Assembly: GCA_021234155.1 (NCBI GenBank)
Contig: JAJEKV010000047.1
Coordinates: 7,817,439-7,881,438 of the forward strand
Direction of reading: 5' to 3'
DNA: 64,000 nt
Source: Isoetes taiwanensis
Lineage: Eukaryota > Streptophyta > Lycopodiopsida > Isoetales > Isoetaceae
The notes beneath the pieces are model-generated. The model did no database searches, was not told the DNA's origin, and worked only from the letters and a program-made list of their open reading frames with translations. Both the position numbers and the translations under genes were made by a program. Below, one piece after another: positions 32,338 to 46,500 of the stretch. Within the stretch, counting starts at the first letter, position 1. Every line of letters starts with the position of its first letter.

Positions 32338-34109
32338 GACTCTCTCTAAGAGGATGAGCTTGAAAAGGCTAAAATATCCAAGGTACACCATTGGATGAAA
32401 GCCTTGGGGTATTATTTTATGTATCAGTTCTCTATCCACAATTCCAAGCACTGCAATGCTTGCAAAAGTTATAGTGGGACACTTTGAATCTGATTGGACC
32501 CATGAAAATATGTCTACACCAACAAATGATCAAATACAGAATCCTGTATTTGTGGGAAATCTTACCACTAAGTTGCTACGAGTTCATCATGAACGAGTTT
32601 GAAGTATATATTTGTGCAAAAGGGTGATATCCTTATCCTAGCCAAAAAATGCAATTAAGACTTGAAGAAAAATTGTTTATGGAAAAACCTAATATGTTGC
32701 CAGGGGTCGTGCTGAGTAACAGGGATGAAAATCCGGCCAACGAAGAGCTCGGGCCGTAACATGTTCTCCTTGCAAGACCACAAGGTAAAGATGACGGCTG
32801 CCTATGATGACTTATTGATATTGAGAGTGTGCCGTTAGTAGAAAAAGCTTTTAATCTAAGAAGCTGCCCGGAACTGTATGCCGTTTAGCATCCCTTCATA
32901 AGAACCATGTTGGAAAGTTTCTATGGAGAAGGCAGCATTGCAGCTTGAGTCAAACACGAGCAAGCTGGATGCAGCACCAGGAACGATTCCATGCATAAAT
33001 CATCCAATCTTCAACGTCTTACTCAGGTTCGAGATTATATTTGCATTTAGATGCTTAAGAGATGTACAGATCCTGAATAATCTTGAGGATTAGATTGCTT
33101 GAGAGTTCTAATGAATTATAAAATTCATGTGGAATCGGTTAAAGACTTAAGGGGGTCAGCATGTATTGCATAATAAATACTACTTCTGGTAGTCTGATGG
33201 AGATAATGGCTTAATGACATGCAGATCTGCAAAATAATGACAGGGCTATGTTTGTAGAGTTCTAGTGTTTCACATTAAGTTAGATGTGTTGGACGAGGGC
33301 ATGCTTCTAGCTTGCTGAAAGATTAGCATAAAAATTTCTTTAAGTCTAGCTTTCTTCATGATTATGATACTTTCTTGAAAACTTTGGAAGGTTCTTTTGG
33401 ATCTGATATGCCTGCAATGTTTATGGGGCTTCTTTTAATAATTGCCATATTAGGTTGGAAAAAATATCCTGTTACTTATGGTAGACTGCTGGCTCTAAGG
33501 GGTAAACATTTTGGATGTCATATGTTAAATTCTGCCTGGGTATTTGGCCATGTGTACTTAGTTCATAATAATGGGTTCTTAATATGTAGATTCTGCACAT
33601 TTTCTTGCGTTTTTAAGCTACATAAGGCTAGGAATATGCTGCTGAAGGATTTGTAAATGGCTTCAGGGCTAACTGTTTGGCTATGACTCAGGTTATTTAT
33701 TACTTTATAGGTTAATTTACAATCATTGCTGTTTGGGAATTATGCTGGTATAACAGTTTGACCACGGATCTCTCCCCTGTTTTAAAATGACTTGGTATTT
33801 ATGAAGGACAGCAGGATCTAATGTTAATTGTTTCTACTGTCTAAATACGAATGTGACCTTACCCAATGTAATGTTTGTACTAAACAAGTAGGGTGAAGGG
33901 CCATAAACCTATAAGATCTTATGACACCTGCATGTCCTTTTGATTTTAACCTTCTAAGGCTAATTATTGATTGGTTGGCATGCAGGTAACAGGATCTTAT
34001 ATTCCCTGCTATGTTTTTTTCAAGAAATGGAAGTGCGTCTAAGAAATGGAAGTGCGTCAAGTGTCTACAAATACATGAATTTGACTACCCATTTTGGAAA
34101 TTGTTGCTT
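32338..34109. other. Intergenic, nothing recognised; one 19-bp tandem
   Basis: No domain or splice pattern was recognised. An open frame of 93 codons at 33375-33656 has no support. AAGAAATGGAAGTGCGTC is tandemly repeated at about 34022-34060. Confidence 0.5.
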
Positions 34110-34834
34110 TATGTTTGCACCTTTAAAACGATGCTAAGGTACTCTGGTACTCTTTCTCGTTTTACAAAGGATTAAAACTTGATCTTGGCTGTTACTTTCT
34201 AGTTAGTTGGTAATGGGATCTCACATAAACCATTACCGTTTCGAATGCCTATTAGGCTTTGTACCTAAGGTCTTTATCTTGCTGGCCAGGTACTTTATTT
34301 TGAGTCTGCCCATATAGTTTAAAAGAAAAATACTTCGTATTAACATGCAGCAGGCCATACTTTGGCAGGGTTGACTACATGCTGGATGATTGTATTTCTT
34401 ACATGATTATATTGAATATGATAGCTGGTTTCTTGAACAAAAGCTCTCATTATTATATATGCTACATTCTGACATAAATATACTGCTATAAAGTTTTTGA
34501 AAAAGCCACACATGGCCATTATTGATGGATGCTGAAATGTTTTACTATGCTTATGTAACTTGGTGAAGCAGTTTTCTAGGGCTGATTCTTCTAGGGCTAA
34601 TGGTCTTACCATTTCTATGGGACATCAAGGACCATAGTCCTATTGGCACTATTTGAGGTTGTATTTTGGTATGATGGAATTATGATTACTGGTTGTTAAC
34701 TGTTTTCCCTGGATCTATGGTACCATCTTGGACCGAAAGGTTCATGTATGGCCAGATAAGACAGCGGAGGGATTGACCGATGCTGATGTTTGCGCTAGGT
34801 TTAACTAGTTCAAGCCGTTTTTTTTTTTTTTTTT
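34110..34834 (+). repeat. Block A, copy 1 (clean copy), ending in T17
   Basis: About 725 bp matching 58989-59682. Landmarks are CTTGATCTTGGCTGTTACTT, AAAAAGCCACACATGGCC, GGGCTGATTCTTCTAGGGCT and GGTTTAACTAGTTCAAGCCG. Only its last ~190 bp recurs at 56975-57165. It ends in a T homopolymer (34818-34834) directly against the 4.4-kb array, so an element end with a poly-T/A tail is possible. Confidence 0.85.
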
Positions 34835-35272
34835 ATATGAACGTGGACTAATATTTTCAAAAACTTGCCCCATATGGTGCTTCTTAACAACGACGTATCT
34901 TAGACACATATAATTTGCCATAGGTTTTCTATAGTGATCTTTGACTAATTGGCTTCTTGTACCCATCTGAGCTTGTCCCAAAACTAGCTTCCCATCTAAA
35001 TTTCTATGACGTATCTCCTAGGCAACTAATTGTGTAGTAAAATAAATCATGGATGACTTGTGATAAGCATTTGAATTTTAAGGTCTTGTCTGAGGAATCA
35101 ACATGCTGTATTAAGTTGTGGTAAATATCATGGCCAGGCACCATGAAAAAATTGCTATAAGGTCAGTTTGAGGTTATCCATTTTCGTCACACTAAATTAA
35201 AATACATTCATTTCCATATTATTATTTTTTTGACTTTTCCTTGTATTTTGTTTCATTTACAAAATGTGGACG

Positions 35273-35438
35273 GTTAGGGTTTGTGGCAAAACCCTAATCC
35301 CGACCAGAAGAGCTCCGCTTGCTTAACGTTTAGGGCTTATCTCCTCTAACCAGCTGGATTCATTTAGCATACAAACTGCCCCGGCACTGAAGGATGCAGA
35401 TTGGATGGCTGCATGCAATCTTCTCGGATTATATAAGG
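35273..35438 (+). promoter_or_regulatory. Inverted telo-box pair and TATA motif conserved in every array unit
   Basis: GTTAGGGTTTGTGGCAAAACC then CTAA forms AGGGTTT/AAACCCT inverted telo-boxes around a 6-nt spacer (35273-35297). About 130 bp on, GATTATATAAGG (35428-35439) is a good TATA box. The same pair occurs near 39663/39809, 44043/44197, 48441/48589 and 52829/52990. Telo-boxes are known plant promoter elements, mostly of growth and translation genes. Promoter activity is inferred. Confidence 0.5.
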
Positions 35439-36117
35439 TTATGGATCTATATTTTATCTAAACCCGTGGAAGGCGCGGCGTGCGGAATGCTACTTGGGCC
35501 GGATATACAATGGCTTGAGAAATGCCTCAATGGATGATGGCTTAAGAAATGTCACGCTTCCATTGCCCATAAAACGTTTCTATCCGGTTCGGTTTACTCC
35601 ACTTTGAGTTCTATAAGTCCGCCCAATGAATCTATGTTGCATCCGGCAAAGATAAAACTGGATCTGCACAAGATAGCATGCTCCCACAAAATTTACAAGA
35701 CAAAGGTGACTCAATTAATGATCTTTGGTATTGCAATCAGGATGTCAACACAGCCAAAGAACATAGTCAAATTGATGCAGAGTTAGATTGCACCAACAAC
35801 AACAACAATCAGGTTTAATGATCACGATGTAATCTAGTTAGGAATTTCTTTTACCTGATTAAATATTTCGGATCTATCTTCATATGTGAGTTTATTTACT
35901 ATCAGTTATTGCAGTGTTGGATCTAACTCCCATTAACATTGTATATTTTTCTTTTCCTACCTGATCTGTTGTTCGTTATTTACTATCTGCTTGCCATTAA
36001 TATAGTTGAGAGCTTCTTATAGATGCTTATTTGGATCATTTTGTGGATGCATAAAGTACTAGCTAGTTTGATGGCAGCTTGTTAAATAATTTCTGCTCTA
36101 TATATAACAGATTACTC

Positions 36118-36214
36118 TTGTACTTTTGTTCTTAGCTCCTCTCCTAACTTTGCATTGCTAAATTTCTTGTACTTTTGTTCTTAGCTCCTCTCCTAACTTT
36201 GCATTGCTAAATTT
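36118..36214. repeat. 49-bp internal tandem pair, present in each 4.4-kb unit
   Basis: TTGTACTTTTGTTCTTAGCT and CTAACTTTGCATTGCTAAAT are each present twice in succession. The pair is kept in copies 2-5 (near 40494, 44879, 49263 and 53664). Confidence 0.85.
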
Positions 36215-39200
36215 GTGAGCTTAGTCAAGTGATGTTTCCTGCATTATTAGCATAGTATTAAGATGCTATCTCTCTCTTTTTCCCTATTCTTGTAGCTATG
36301 TGAAACATCTTGAGCTCTGTCCATACCTTTAGAGATATGCGATCAGTTAAATTTTATGGTTGCATTTAACTAGTCATCTTTGCTGCGCTCATATTTATCT
36401 CCTTTGTTTTCACCTATGCTTGTAACTATGTGTAACACCTTGTGCTCTTTGCATGCCATGCCCTTAGAGGTGCTAATATTTTGTGTGGATTCTATCTCTG
36501 CTTTGGAATTGCTAAGGTGGTGTCTACCTAGTGTATCTGACTAGTGTTGATAATCAGATCTCCTTTTTGTTGGAGCGTGTCTTTATGATTTTTCATGTAT
36601 TGCTTCTTTTCATCACTAGAACTAGACCTAGTGTGTGGATTTAAAAGGATTTGCATCTGCCTTTTTTCGTGTGTGTTTTGATCTAAAACATATCCCTCTT
36701 ATTTGCAGTATCTTTTTGTATTCTCAACCATTCTTATACCATAGGTGTTACGTTTCTAATTTAACTATGCTTATATTACGGTTTGGAGTTATGGATGTAT
36801 GAAAAGGGCTGCTTATTTAAGTCTAGGCTTGCCCTTGCTCTTTTGAAGCCTTAGCCTAAATTAATTACCCTTTTTTCCCATGTGGACATTTTTTATCTTT
36901 GATATGATTATAACAGATTCCTCTTATTCTAATATTCCCATCTCTTACCTCATGGCGATAGAATTAAACTATGTTGGTTGCTTTAGTCTTATTGCTTGTT
37001 TTCCTAACATAGAGATAAGGTGATGGGATATCATGCATTTAGATCTTAAGGATTCACCCTGAACTCTGAAATTACCCTTAGTGATGAGTCTCCTATGTTG
37101 TTGCTTTGTTCTCAGGGAGATCGATTAAGATTTTTACTGTGTATATATTTTTCCAGTCTATTAACATAAGTTTTCTGTTTATAAATGGCCCCAGCTAGAG
37201 TGCAAGTGGTTGATAGTGTATTTGCTTATGTATGCGTGGTTTTAACAGTGTGCTTACCCCTGCTCCTTTAGACTGAACCTTGTTTAATATTCTTTGTGCC
37301 CATATTGTTCTAGTTGATCTCTGATTTAATTATAGCAGTTGCCCCTTGTTATCTTGTTCCTAGCTCTTGCCTTAGCATAGTATTAAGATGCTACCATTAT
37401 TAGCATAGTATTAAGATGCTACTGCTCTGTTTTTCCCCATTCTTGTAGCTATGTGAAACATCTTGAGCTCTGTACATACCTTTAGTGATGATATTACTAT
37501 GTGTAGATACTATTTATCATTTATATTTTAATGTTATCCTTTATTGGGTTGCTGGGATCATTATCTATCTCCCTTTTGTTAACTAGTTACTTTCTATCCT
37601 ATAGATCTTAATAGCTGCTCATGAGCAATGGATTGAACCACAGGTTTAAATAGTATTTGTCGGATACTTAAGGCGATTAATGGTGTGCCTTAACTTGATA
37701 TAATAACCCTGCATTATTTGTTGCCCATAATGGGATGGAATAGCCTAGTACCTATGTTTATTAGCATGTCGGGTTTTGCATTGCTTAAATATGTTGAAGG
37801 AAGTTAAAAGCTAGGATGAGTTCTTCTTGTTTGTCCTTTTGAGATTACCCTTCTTAGGCTAATTCTTGAATGGTTGACATCTTGAGGTATAGAACATATC
37901 CACATGAGTGATGTTATGGTTTGGCCCGAGCAAGTTATTGCTCAGGGTATGTTTGGTTGAGGGCAGGGCTCTGTTTCTTGTGTTTGGTCTTAGCTCGGAG
38001 ATATTAAAACAAATCTAGAAACTTATAAGCGAAGTTGAGCAAGTTTACTTCTTTTCTACTTCTAGTTGACTATAGGAAATGATAAAATGCTTGTTGTAAT
38101 GTTGTTCTACTTAAGAATAATAGTTTAAATCATTTAAGCACAATAAGCTTTTGCTACTAGTTTCAATATCACGAAACTTAGGTGGTTTATGTGAAATGAA
38201 TTGTGATTTTTGCTTTGTATTAAATTGTTTTAAACCATTTGTTGTTTATTGAAATCTTAGGTATATTTATGAAATACGTTCAAGGCCTATGATATGATTA
38301 ACACCCTAGTCATAATAAGGTGTTGCAATTTAAAAGGCTATTAATGAATCCATACGAGGGCTAATAGGCTTAAAGTCTGGTTGTCTTTAGGCAAGCGGAC
38401 CAAAAGATTTTTAATGTTACTCCGGTTTCTAGGTTTAACCTAGGACCTTGGTGAGCTTAGGTGATCTTGACTTATACGGTATGATTGCGAGGAAAAATGG
38501 TGATGCTAAATCATTCCTGAAGGGATGGCAGTTGACAACCACAGGGATCAAAGAATTGATAACTCTAAAGCATGATCAGTAATGCGATTTCGAATATAGG
38601 TCAGTTGTTACATTAATTCTTTTGGGCATCTACTCATTCATTGATTGATCTATTTTATTCTTATGCAATGATTTTTTGAGATAAAATTTGGATAAACAAA
38701 TTATCAATCCACCAAAGGTTTTATGCAGAGAAGAATTCTCCTTTAGTTGGAGGTTAGCTACAAAGAATTCTACTCAAATGACAAATGCTTTTGCCAAGCG
38801 ATGTCATTTTTCTAGCATTTAGCAGCATTAGATGTATCATTAACCACATGTCCAAGCATCTTTTAGAAGTTATCATTTTCTAGATTTCCATATGTTTATG
38901 CTCATTCTAGTTACGTAGCGGCTTCAAGAGGCGTCCTAAGGTTGATCAATGCTTTGCAATATTTGGGTTACGTAGAAGGGACAATATCAAAATTACTCTA
39001 AATACTGAAGCGTGGCTGTCATTATGGGTCTTCCATTTGACATTGAAGATATCACGAGGTTTTTAAAAATATCTTGTAAGTCATATTTTACTGATTTTTC
39101 ATATCTCCAGAGTAGATGTTATGGGTTGGGTAGGTCCATAGCGAGGGGCCCTACTCTCCTGATACTGACTTTCTTAAGTCAATGCTTTATTGACTAAATG

Positions 39201-39230
39201 GGGACCTCCTACGAGGGTAGGGTAGGATTT

Positions 39231-42200
39231 TATATGAGCGTGGGACTGTATTTTCAAAACTTGCCCCATGGTGCTTCTTAACATGACGATATCTTAGACA
39301 CATATAATTTGCCATAGGTTTTCTATAGTGATCTTTGACTAATTGGCTTCTTGCCCATGGGCATCCCAAAACTAGCTTCCCATCTAAATTTCTATGTACG
39401 TATCTCTAGGCAGCTAATTGTGTAATGGAAAATAGAAATCATGGATGACTTGTGATAAGCATTTGAATTTTAAGGTCTTGTCGAGGAATCAACATCTTTG
39501 TATTAGGATTGTGAGTAAAATATCATGGCGGTACCATGAAAAAATTGCTATAAGGTGGGTTTGAGGTTATCCATTTTCGTCACACTAAATTAAAATACAT
39601 TCATTTCCATATTATTATTTTTGGCTTTTCGCGTATTTGTTTCATTTACAAAATGTGGACAGTTAGGGTTTGTGGCAAAGCCTAATCGAGCCGGAAAAAA
39701 CTCAGCTTGCTTAGCGTTTAGGGCTTATCTCCTCTAACCGGCTGGATTCATTTAGCATACAAAGCTGCGGCGAAGGATGCGGTGGATTAGGCTGCATGCA
39801 ATCTTCCGGATTATATAAGGTTATGGATCTATATTTTATCTAAACCACAGAGCTGGCAATGACGGGAGAATGCTACTTGAATGAGGATATACAATGGCCG
39901 AAATGCTCGATGGATGATGGCTTAAGAAATGTCGCTCCCATTTGCCCATAAAAGCGTTTCTATCCAGTTAGGTTTACTCCCACTTTGAGTTCTATAATTG
40001 TAATGAATCATGTTGCATCACGTGACATAAAGCTGGATGCGCACAAGATAGCATGCTCACAAAATTTACAAGACAAGGTGACTCCAATTAATGATAACGA
40101 CATTACGAGATCGGGATGTCAACGCGGCCAAAGAACATAGTCAAATTGATGCGAGTTAGATTGCACCAACAGCAACAGCAATCGGGGTTTAATGATCGCG
40201 ATGTAATCTAGTTAGAGATTTCTTTTTAGCTGATTAAAATATTTGGGATCTATCTTCCATATGTGAGTTTATTTACTATCGGTTATTGCGGTGTTGGATC
40301 TAACTCCATTAACATTGTATATTTTTCTTTTCCTACGATCGTTGTTGATTCGTTATTTACTATCGCTGCCATTAATATAGTTGAGAGCTTCTTATAGATA
40401 GCATTTGGATCATTTTGTGGTCATAAAGTGCCTAGCTAGTTTGATGGCGGCTTGTTAAATAATTTACGCTCTATATATAACTGATTACTCTTGTACTTTT
40501 GTTCTTAAATCATCTCTAACTTGCATTGCTAAATTTCTTGTACTTTTGTTCTTAGCTCCTCTCTAACTTTGCATTGCTAAATTTGAGAAGCAGTCAAGTG
40601 ATGTTTCTGCATTATTAATAGTATTAAGATGCTATCTCTCTCTTTCCCTATTCTTGTAGCTGTGTGAGCATCTTGAGCTCTGTCATACCTTTAGAGATAT
40701 CGATCGAGTTAAATTTTATGGTTGCATTTAACTAGTAGTCATCTTGCCAGCTCATATTTATCCCTTTGTTTTTCACCTATGCTTGTAACTATATGTAACG
40801 CAGCATGCTCTTTGCATGCCATAGAGGTGCTAATATTTTGTGTAGTTCTATCTCTGGCTGGAATTGCTAAAGGTGGTGTCTACCTGAGTGTATCACATTT
40901 AGTGTTGATAATCGAGATCTCCTTTTTGTTGGAGCGATGTCTTTATGATTTTCATGTATTGCTTCTTTCATCACTAGAACTAGACCTAGTGTGTGGATTT
41001 AAAAGAATGCGCCTTTTTAGGTGTGTTTTGATCTAAAACATATCCCTCTTATTACCCGATTATCTTTCTTGTATTCTCAACCATTCTTATACCATAGGTG
41101 TTCACATTTCCTAATTTAACTATGCTTATATTAAGTTGGAGTTATGGATGTATGAAAAGGCTGCTTTATTTAAGTCTAGAGGCTTGCCCATGCTCTTGAA
41201 GCCTTAGCCTAAATTAATTACCCTTTTTCCCATGTGGACATTTTTATGCATTATGATTATAATGATTCCTCTTATTCCTAATATTCCATCTCTTACCTCA
41301 TGGCGATAGAATTAAACTATGTTAGTTTGCTTTAGTCTTGTGCTTGTTTTCCTAACATATAGAGATAAGGTGATGGGATATCATGCATTAGATCTTAAGG
41401 ATTCACCACGAACTTCACAATTACCCTTAGTGATGAGTCTCCTATGTTGTTGCTTGTTCGAGGGAAGTCGATTAAGATTTTTCTTGTGTATATATTTTCA
41501 GATCTATTAACATAAGTTTTCACGTTTATAAATGGCTGACTAGAGTGCAAGTGGTTGATATTGCTTATGTATCGTGGTTTTTAACGGTGTGCTTACCCCT
41601 GCTCCTTTAAATTTGAACCTTGTTTAATATTCTTTATTGCCCATATTGTTCTAGTTGATCTACGATTTAATTATAGCGGTTGCCTTGTTATCTTGTTCTA
41701 GCTCTTGCCTTAGCATAGTATTAAAGATGCTACCATTATTAGCATAGTATTAAGATGCTCTTTGCTCACATTTTTCCCCATTCTTGTAGCTATGAAACAT
41801 CTTGAAGGAGCTCTGTACATACCTTTAGTGATGATATTACTATGGTAGCAGATACTATTTATCATTTATATATTTTAATGTTATCCTTTATTGGGTTCTT
41901 TGGGATCATTATCATCTCCCTTTTGTTAACTAGTTACTTTCTATCCTATAGATCTTCTTTAGCGCTCATGAGCGATGATAGTTGAACCAGGTTTAAATAG
42001 TATTTGTCGGATACTTAAAGCGTGTGGTGTACTAGTAACTTGATATATGCCCTACCATTATTTGTTGCCCATAATGGGATAGACTAATTGCCTATGTTTG
42101 TGCTTGTGTCGGTTTTTGCATTGCTTAAAGTAATATGTTGAAGGGCGTTAAAAGTAGGATGAGTTCTTTGCTTACTGTTTGTCCTTTTGAGATTACCCTT

Positions 42201-43599
42201 CTTAGGCTAATTCTTGAATGGTTGACATCACGAGTAACGAACATCCACGCATATAGTGATGTTATGGTTTGGCCCGAGCAAAGTTATTATCTCAAGGTAC
42301 TTGAAGTATATTTGGTGAAACTATACCAAAACTCTATTTCTATGTTGGTCTACTTATATGGCGGAGATATACTGTGGGAAATCTAGAAACTTATAGCTTG
42401 AGAAGTTGAGCAAGTTTACTTCTTTTTTCTGCTTCTAGTTGACTATAGGAAATGATAAAATGCTTGTTGTAATGTTCTACTTGCAGGAAATAATGATTTA
42501 ATCTGTTCGCGCAATAGCTTTGCTACTAGTTTCAATATATCACAGCAGAAACTTAGGTGGTTTATCTTGAAATAATTGTTATGATTTTTTGCTTTGTATT
42601 AAATTATTTTAAACCATTTGTTGTTTATTGAAATCTTGAGTATATTTATGAAATACATTTCAAGGGCCTATGATATGATTAACACCTAGTGTATCTAGGT
42701 TTTGCCAATTTAAGGCTATTAGATCCATGCGGACCTAATAGGCTTAGAATGCAATTGTCTTTTAGGCAAGCAGGACCAAAAAGGACACAATGTTACTCAG
42801 GTTTCTAGGTTTAACCTAGGACCTTGGGTGAGCTTAGGTGATCTTGCGGCTTATCACGGTATGATTGGAAAAATGATGATACTAATCATTACGAGGGATG
42901 GCAAGTTGACAACCACGGGGATCAAAGAATTGATAACTCTAAAAGCATGATCAGTATGCGATTTCAGAATATGGGTCGGTTGTTACATTAATTCTTTTTT
43001 GAACATCTACTCTTGTTCATTGATTGATCTATTTTTATTCTTGTATCACGGTGATTTTTTGAATAAGGCTGGATAAACAAATTATCAATCCACCAAAGGT
43101 TTTATGAGAAGATTCTCCTTTGGTTGGAGAGTTAGCTACAAAAGAGGAATTCTTACACTCAGTGACATGAAATGCTTTGCCAAACAATGTCATTTTTCTA
43201 GCATTTAACCGCGATACGTGTATCATTAACCACGTAATTGACATGCAAAGTTATCATTTTCTAGATTTCCATATGTTTTATGCTCATTCTGGATTACATG
43301 GCGACTTCAAGGCGTCCTAAGGTTGATCAATGCTTTTTGCAATATTGGGTTACGTAGAGGACAATATCAAAATTACTCTAAATACTTTACAATCATTATG
43401 GGTCTTCCATTTGACATTGAAGATATCGAGGTTTTTAAAAATATCACGTAAAGTCATATTTCTTGCGATTTTACATATCTCTAGAGTAGAATGTTATAGG
43501 TTGGGTAGGGTCCACTGCAGAGACCCTACTCTCCACAGCTTTCTTAAGTCAATGCACTATTGACTAAATGGGGACCTCCTACGGTAGGAGGTAGGATTT
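39231..43599 (+). repeat. 4.4-kb tandem array, copy 2 (4369 bp)
   Basis: Aligns along its length to copy 1. Differences concentrate where copy 1 has CAG or CTG: GTCTGAGG becomes GTCGAGG, CCTGATCTG becomes CGATCG and GGTCAG becomes GGTGGG. Short open frames here are artefacts of these changes. Confidence 0.92.
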
Positions 43600-46500
43600 T
43601 ATATGAGCGTGGACTAATATTTTTCAAAAACTTGCCCCATATGGTGCTTCTTAACAACGGCGTATCTTAGACACGCCATGTTTGCCATAATAGTGATCTT
43701 TGACTAATTGGCTTCTTGTACCCATCGAGCTTGTCCCAAACTAGCTTCCATCTAAATTTCTATGGCCCGTATCTCCTAGGCAACTAATTGTAGTAGTAAA
43801 ATAAATCATGGATGACTTGTATTAAGCATTTGAATTTTAAAGGTCTTGTCACGAGGGAGATCAACATCTTGTATTAGAAGTTGTGGTAAAATATCATGGC
43901 GAGGCACCATGAAAAAATTGCCTATAAAGGTCGGTTTGAGGTTATCCATTTTAAAGTCACACTAAATTAAAATACATTCATTTCCATATTATTATTTTTT
44001 TGACTTTTCCTTGTATTTTGTTTCATTTACAAAATGTGGGCCAGTTAGGGTTTGTGGCAAAACCCTAATCCAGGCCAGGAAAACTCCAGCTTAACGTTTA
44101 GGGCTTATCTCCTCTAACCAATTTGGATTCATTTATACAAGCTGTAGAGCCTTTGAAGGATCTTGATTGGATGATTTTGCATGCAATCTTCTAGGATTAT
44201 ATAAGGTTATGGATCTATATTTTATCTAAACCACATGGAAGGCTGGCTTGAGGCCAGAATGCTACTTAGACCCGGATATACAATGGCTTGAAATGCCTCA
44301 ATGGATGATGGCTTAAGAAATGTCTGCTTCCCATTGCCCATAAAACGTTTCTATCGATTAGGTTTACTCCACTTTGAGTTCATAGATACGCCCAATGAAT
44401 CTATGTTGCATCACGGCGACTAAAGCTGGATACGCACAAGATAGCATGCTCCACAAAATTTACAAGACAAAGGTGACTCCAATTAATGATCTTCGGTATT
44501 AGAATGGGATGTCAACCTGACCAAAGAACATAGTCAAATTGATCGCGAGTTAGGTGCACCAACAACAACAACAATCGAGGGTTTAATGATCACGGTAATC
44601 TAGTTAGGAATTTCTTTTAGCTGATTAAATATTTGGATCTATCTTCATATGTGAGTTTATTTACTGTCGGTTATTGCGTTATTGGATCTAGCTCCCATTA
44701 ACATTGTATATTTTTCTTTTCCCTGCGATCTGTTGTTAGTTATTTACTATCTGCTTGCCATTAATATAGTTGAGCTTCTTATAGATGCTTATTTGGATCA
44801 TTTTGTGGATGCATAAAGTACTAGCTAGTTTGATGGCGGCTTGTTAAATAATTTACGCTCTATATATAGCAGTTATCTTGTGCTTTTGTTCTTAGTCATC
44901 TCCTAACTTTGCATTGCTAAATTTCTTGTACTTTTGTTCTGCTCCTCTCTAGCTTTGCATTTGCTAGAATTTGTGAGCTTAGTCAAGTGATGTTTCTGCA
45001 TTATTAGCATAGTATTAAGATGCTATCTCTCTCTTTTTCTATTCTTGTAGCTATGTAGAAACATCTTGAGCTCACATCCATACCTTTAGAGATATCACGA
45101 TCAGTTAAATTTTATGGTTGCATTTAACTAGTCATCTTTGCCGCGCTCATATTTATCTCAACTTTGTTTCACCTATGCTTGTAACTATGTGTAACACCTT
45201 GTGCTCTTTGCATGCACCATGCCCTTAGAGGTGCTAATATTTTTGTGTGGATTCTATCTACTGCTTTGGAATTGCTAAGGTGGTGTCTACCCTAGTGTAT
45301 CACGACTAGTGTTGATAATCGGATCTCCTTTTTGTTGGAGCGATGTCTTTATGATTTTCATGTATTGCTTCTTTTCATCAGAACTAGACCTAGTGTGTGG
45401 ATTTAAAAGATTTGCATCGCCTTTTTTAGGTATTGTTTTGATCTAAAACATATCCCTCTTATTAGGTATCTTTCTTGTATTCTCAATACATTCTTATACC
45501 ATAGGTGTTGTTTCTAATTTAACTATGCTTATATTAAGTTTGGAGTTATGGATGTATGAAAAGGCTGCTTATTTAAGTCTAGGCTTGCCCTTTACTCTGA
45601 AGCCTTAGCCTAAATTAATTACCCTTTTTTCCCATGTGGACATTTTTTTATCTTTGATATGATTATATGATTCCTCTTATTCTAATATTCCATCTCTTAC
45701 CTCCTTAAATGATAGGAATTAAACTATGTTGGTTGCTTTTAGTCTTATTGCTTACATTTTCCTTTATAGAGATAAGGTGATGGGATATCATGCATTTTAA
45801 GATCTTAAGGATTCACCACGAACTTCTGAAAATTACCTTAGTGATGGAGTCTCCTATGTTGTTGCTTGTTCTCGGGGAAGTCGATTAAGATTTTTCTTGT
45901 GTATATATTTTCAGTCTATTAACATAAGTTTTACGTTTTATAAATGGCCCCAGCTAGAGTGCAAGTGGTTGATAGTGTATTTGCTTATGTGTATCGTGGT
46001 TTTAACGGTGTGCTTACCCTGCTCCTTTAAAATTTGAACCTTGTTTAATATTCTTTGTGCCCATATTGTTCTAGTTGATCTCGATTTAATTATAGTGAGT
46101 TGCCTTGTTATCTTGTTCTAGCTCTTGCCTTAGCATGAGTATTAGATGCTACCATTATTAGCATAGTATTAAGATCGCTTGTACTCTTGCTTTCTGCATT
46201 TTTCCCCATTCTTGTAGCTATGTGAAACATCTTGAGCTCTGTACATACCTTTAGTGATGATATTACTATGTGTAAGATACTATTTATCATTTATAATTTT
46301 AAATGTTATCCTTTATTGGGTTGCTGGGATCATTATCTATCTCCTTTTGTTAACTAGTTACTTTCTATCCTATAGATCTAGCTGGCGCTCATGAGCAGTA
46401 GTTTGAACCACGGGTTTAAATAGTAGTATCCCGATGCCAAAGAGCGATTAATGGTGTGCCTTAACTTGATATATGCCCTCGCGTTATTTGTTGCCCCATA

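Larger units (their letters stand above)
34835..39230 (+). repeat. 4.4-kb tandem array, copy 1 (4396 bp)
   Basis: The unit edge is set arbitrarily at TATATGA(G/A)CGTGGACTAAT. This copy has normal CTG/CAG content until about 38.5 kb and is the best template for the unit. Ordered landmarks are GTTAGGGTTTGTGG (35273), GATTATATAAGG (35429), CACCAACAACAAC (35788), a 49-bp tandem pair (36118-36214), AATGGCCCCAGCTAGAGTGC (37184) and TTTCTAGGTTTAACCTAGGA (38427). No unit-length coding frame exists. The layout (promoter-like start, AT-rich intron-like body) hints at a duplicated gene 5' region or transposon, but the family is unknown. Confidence 0.92.
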
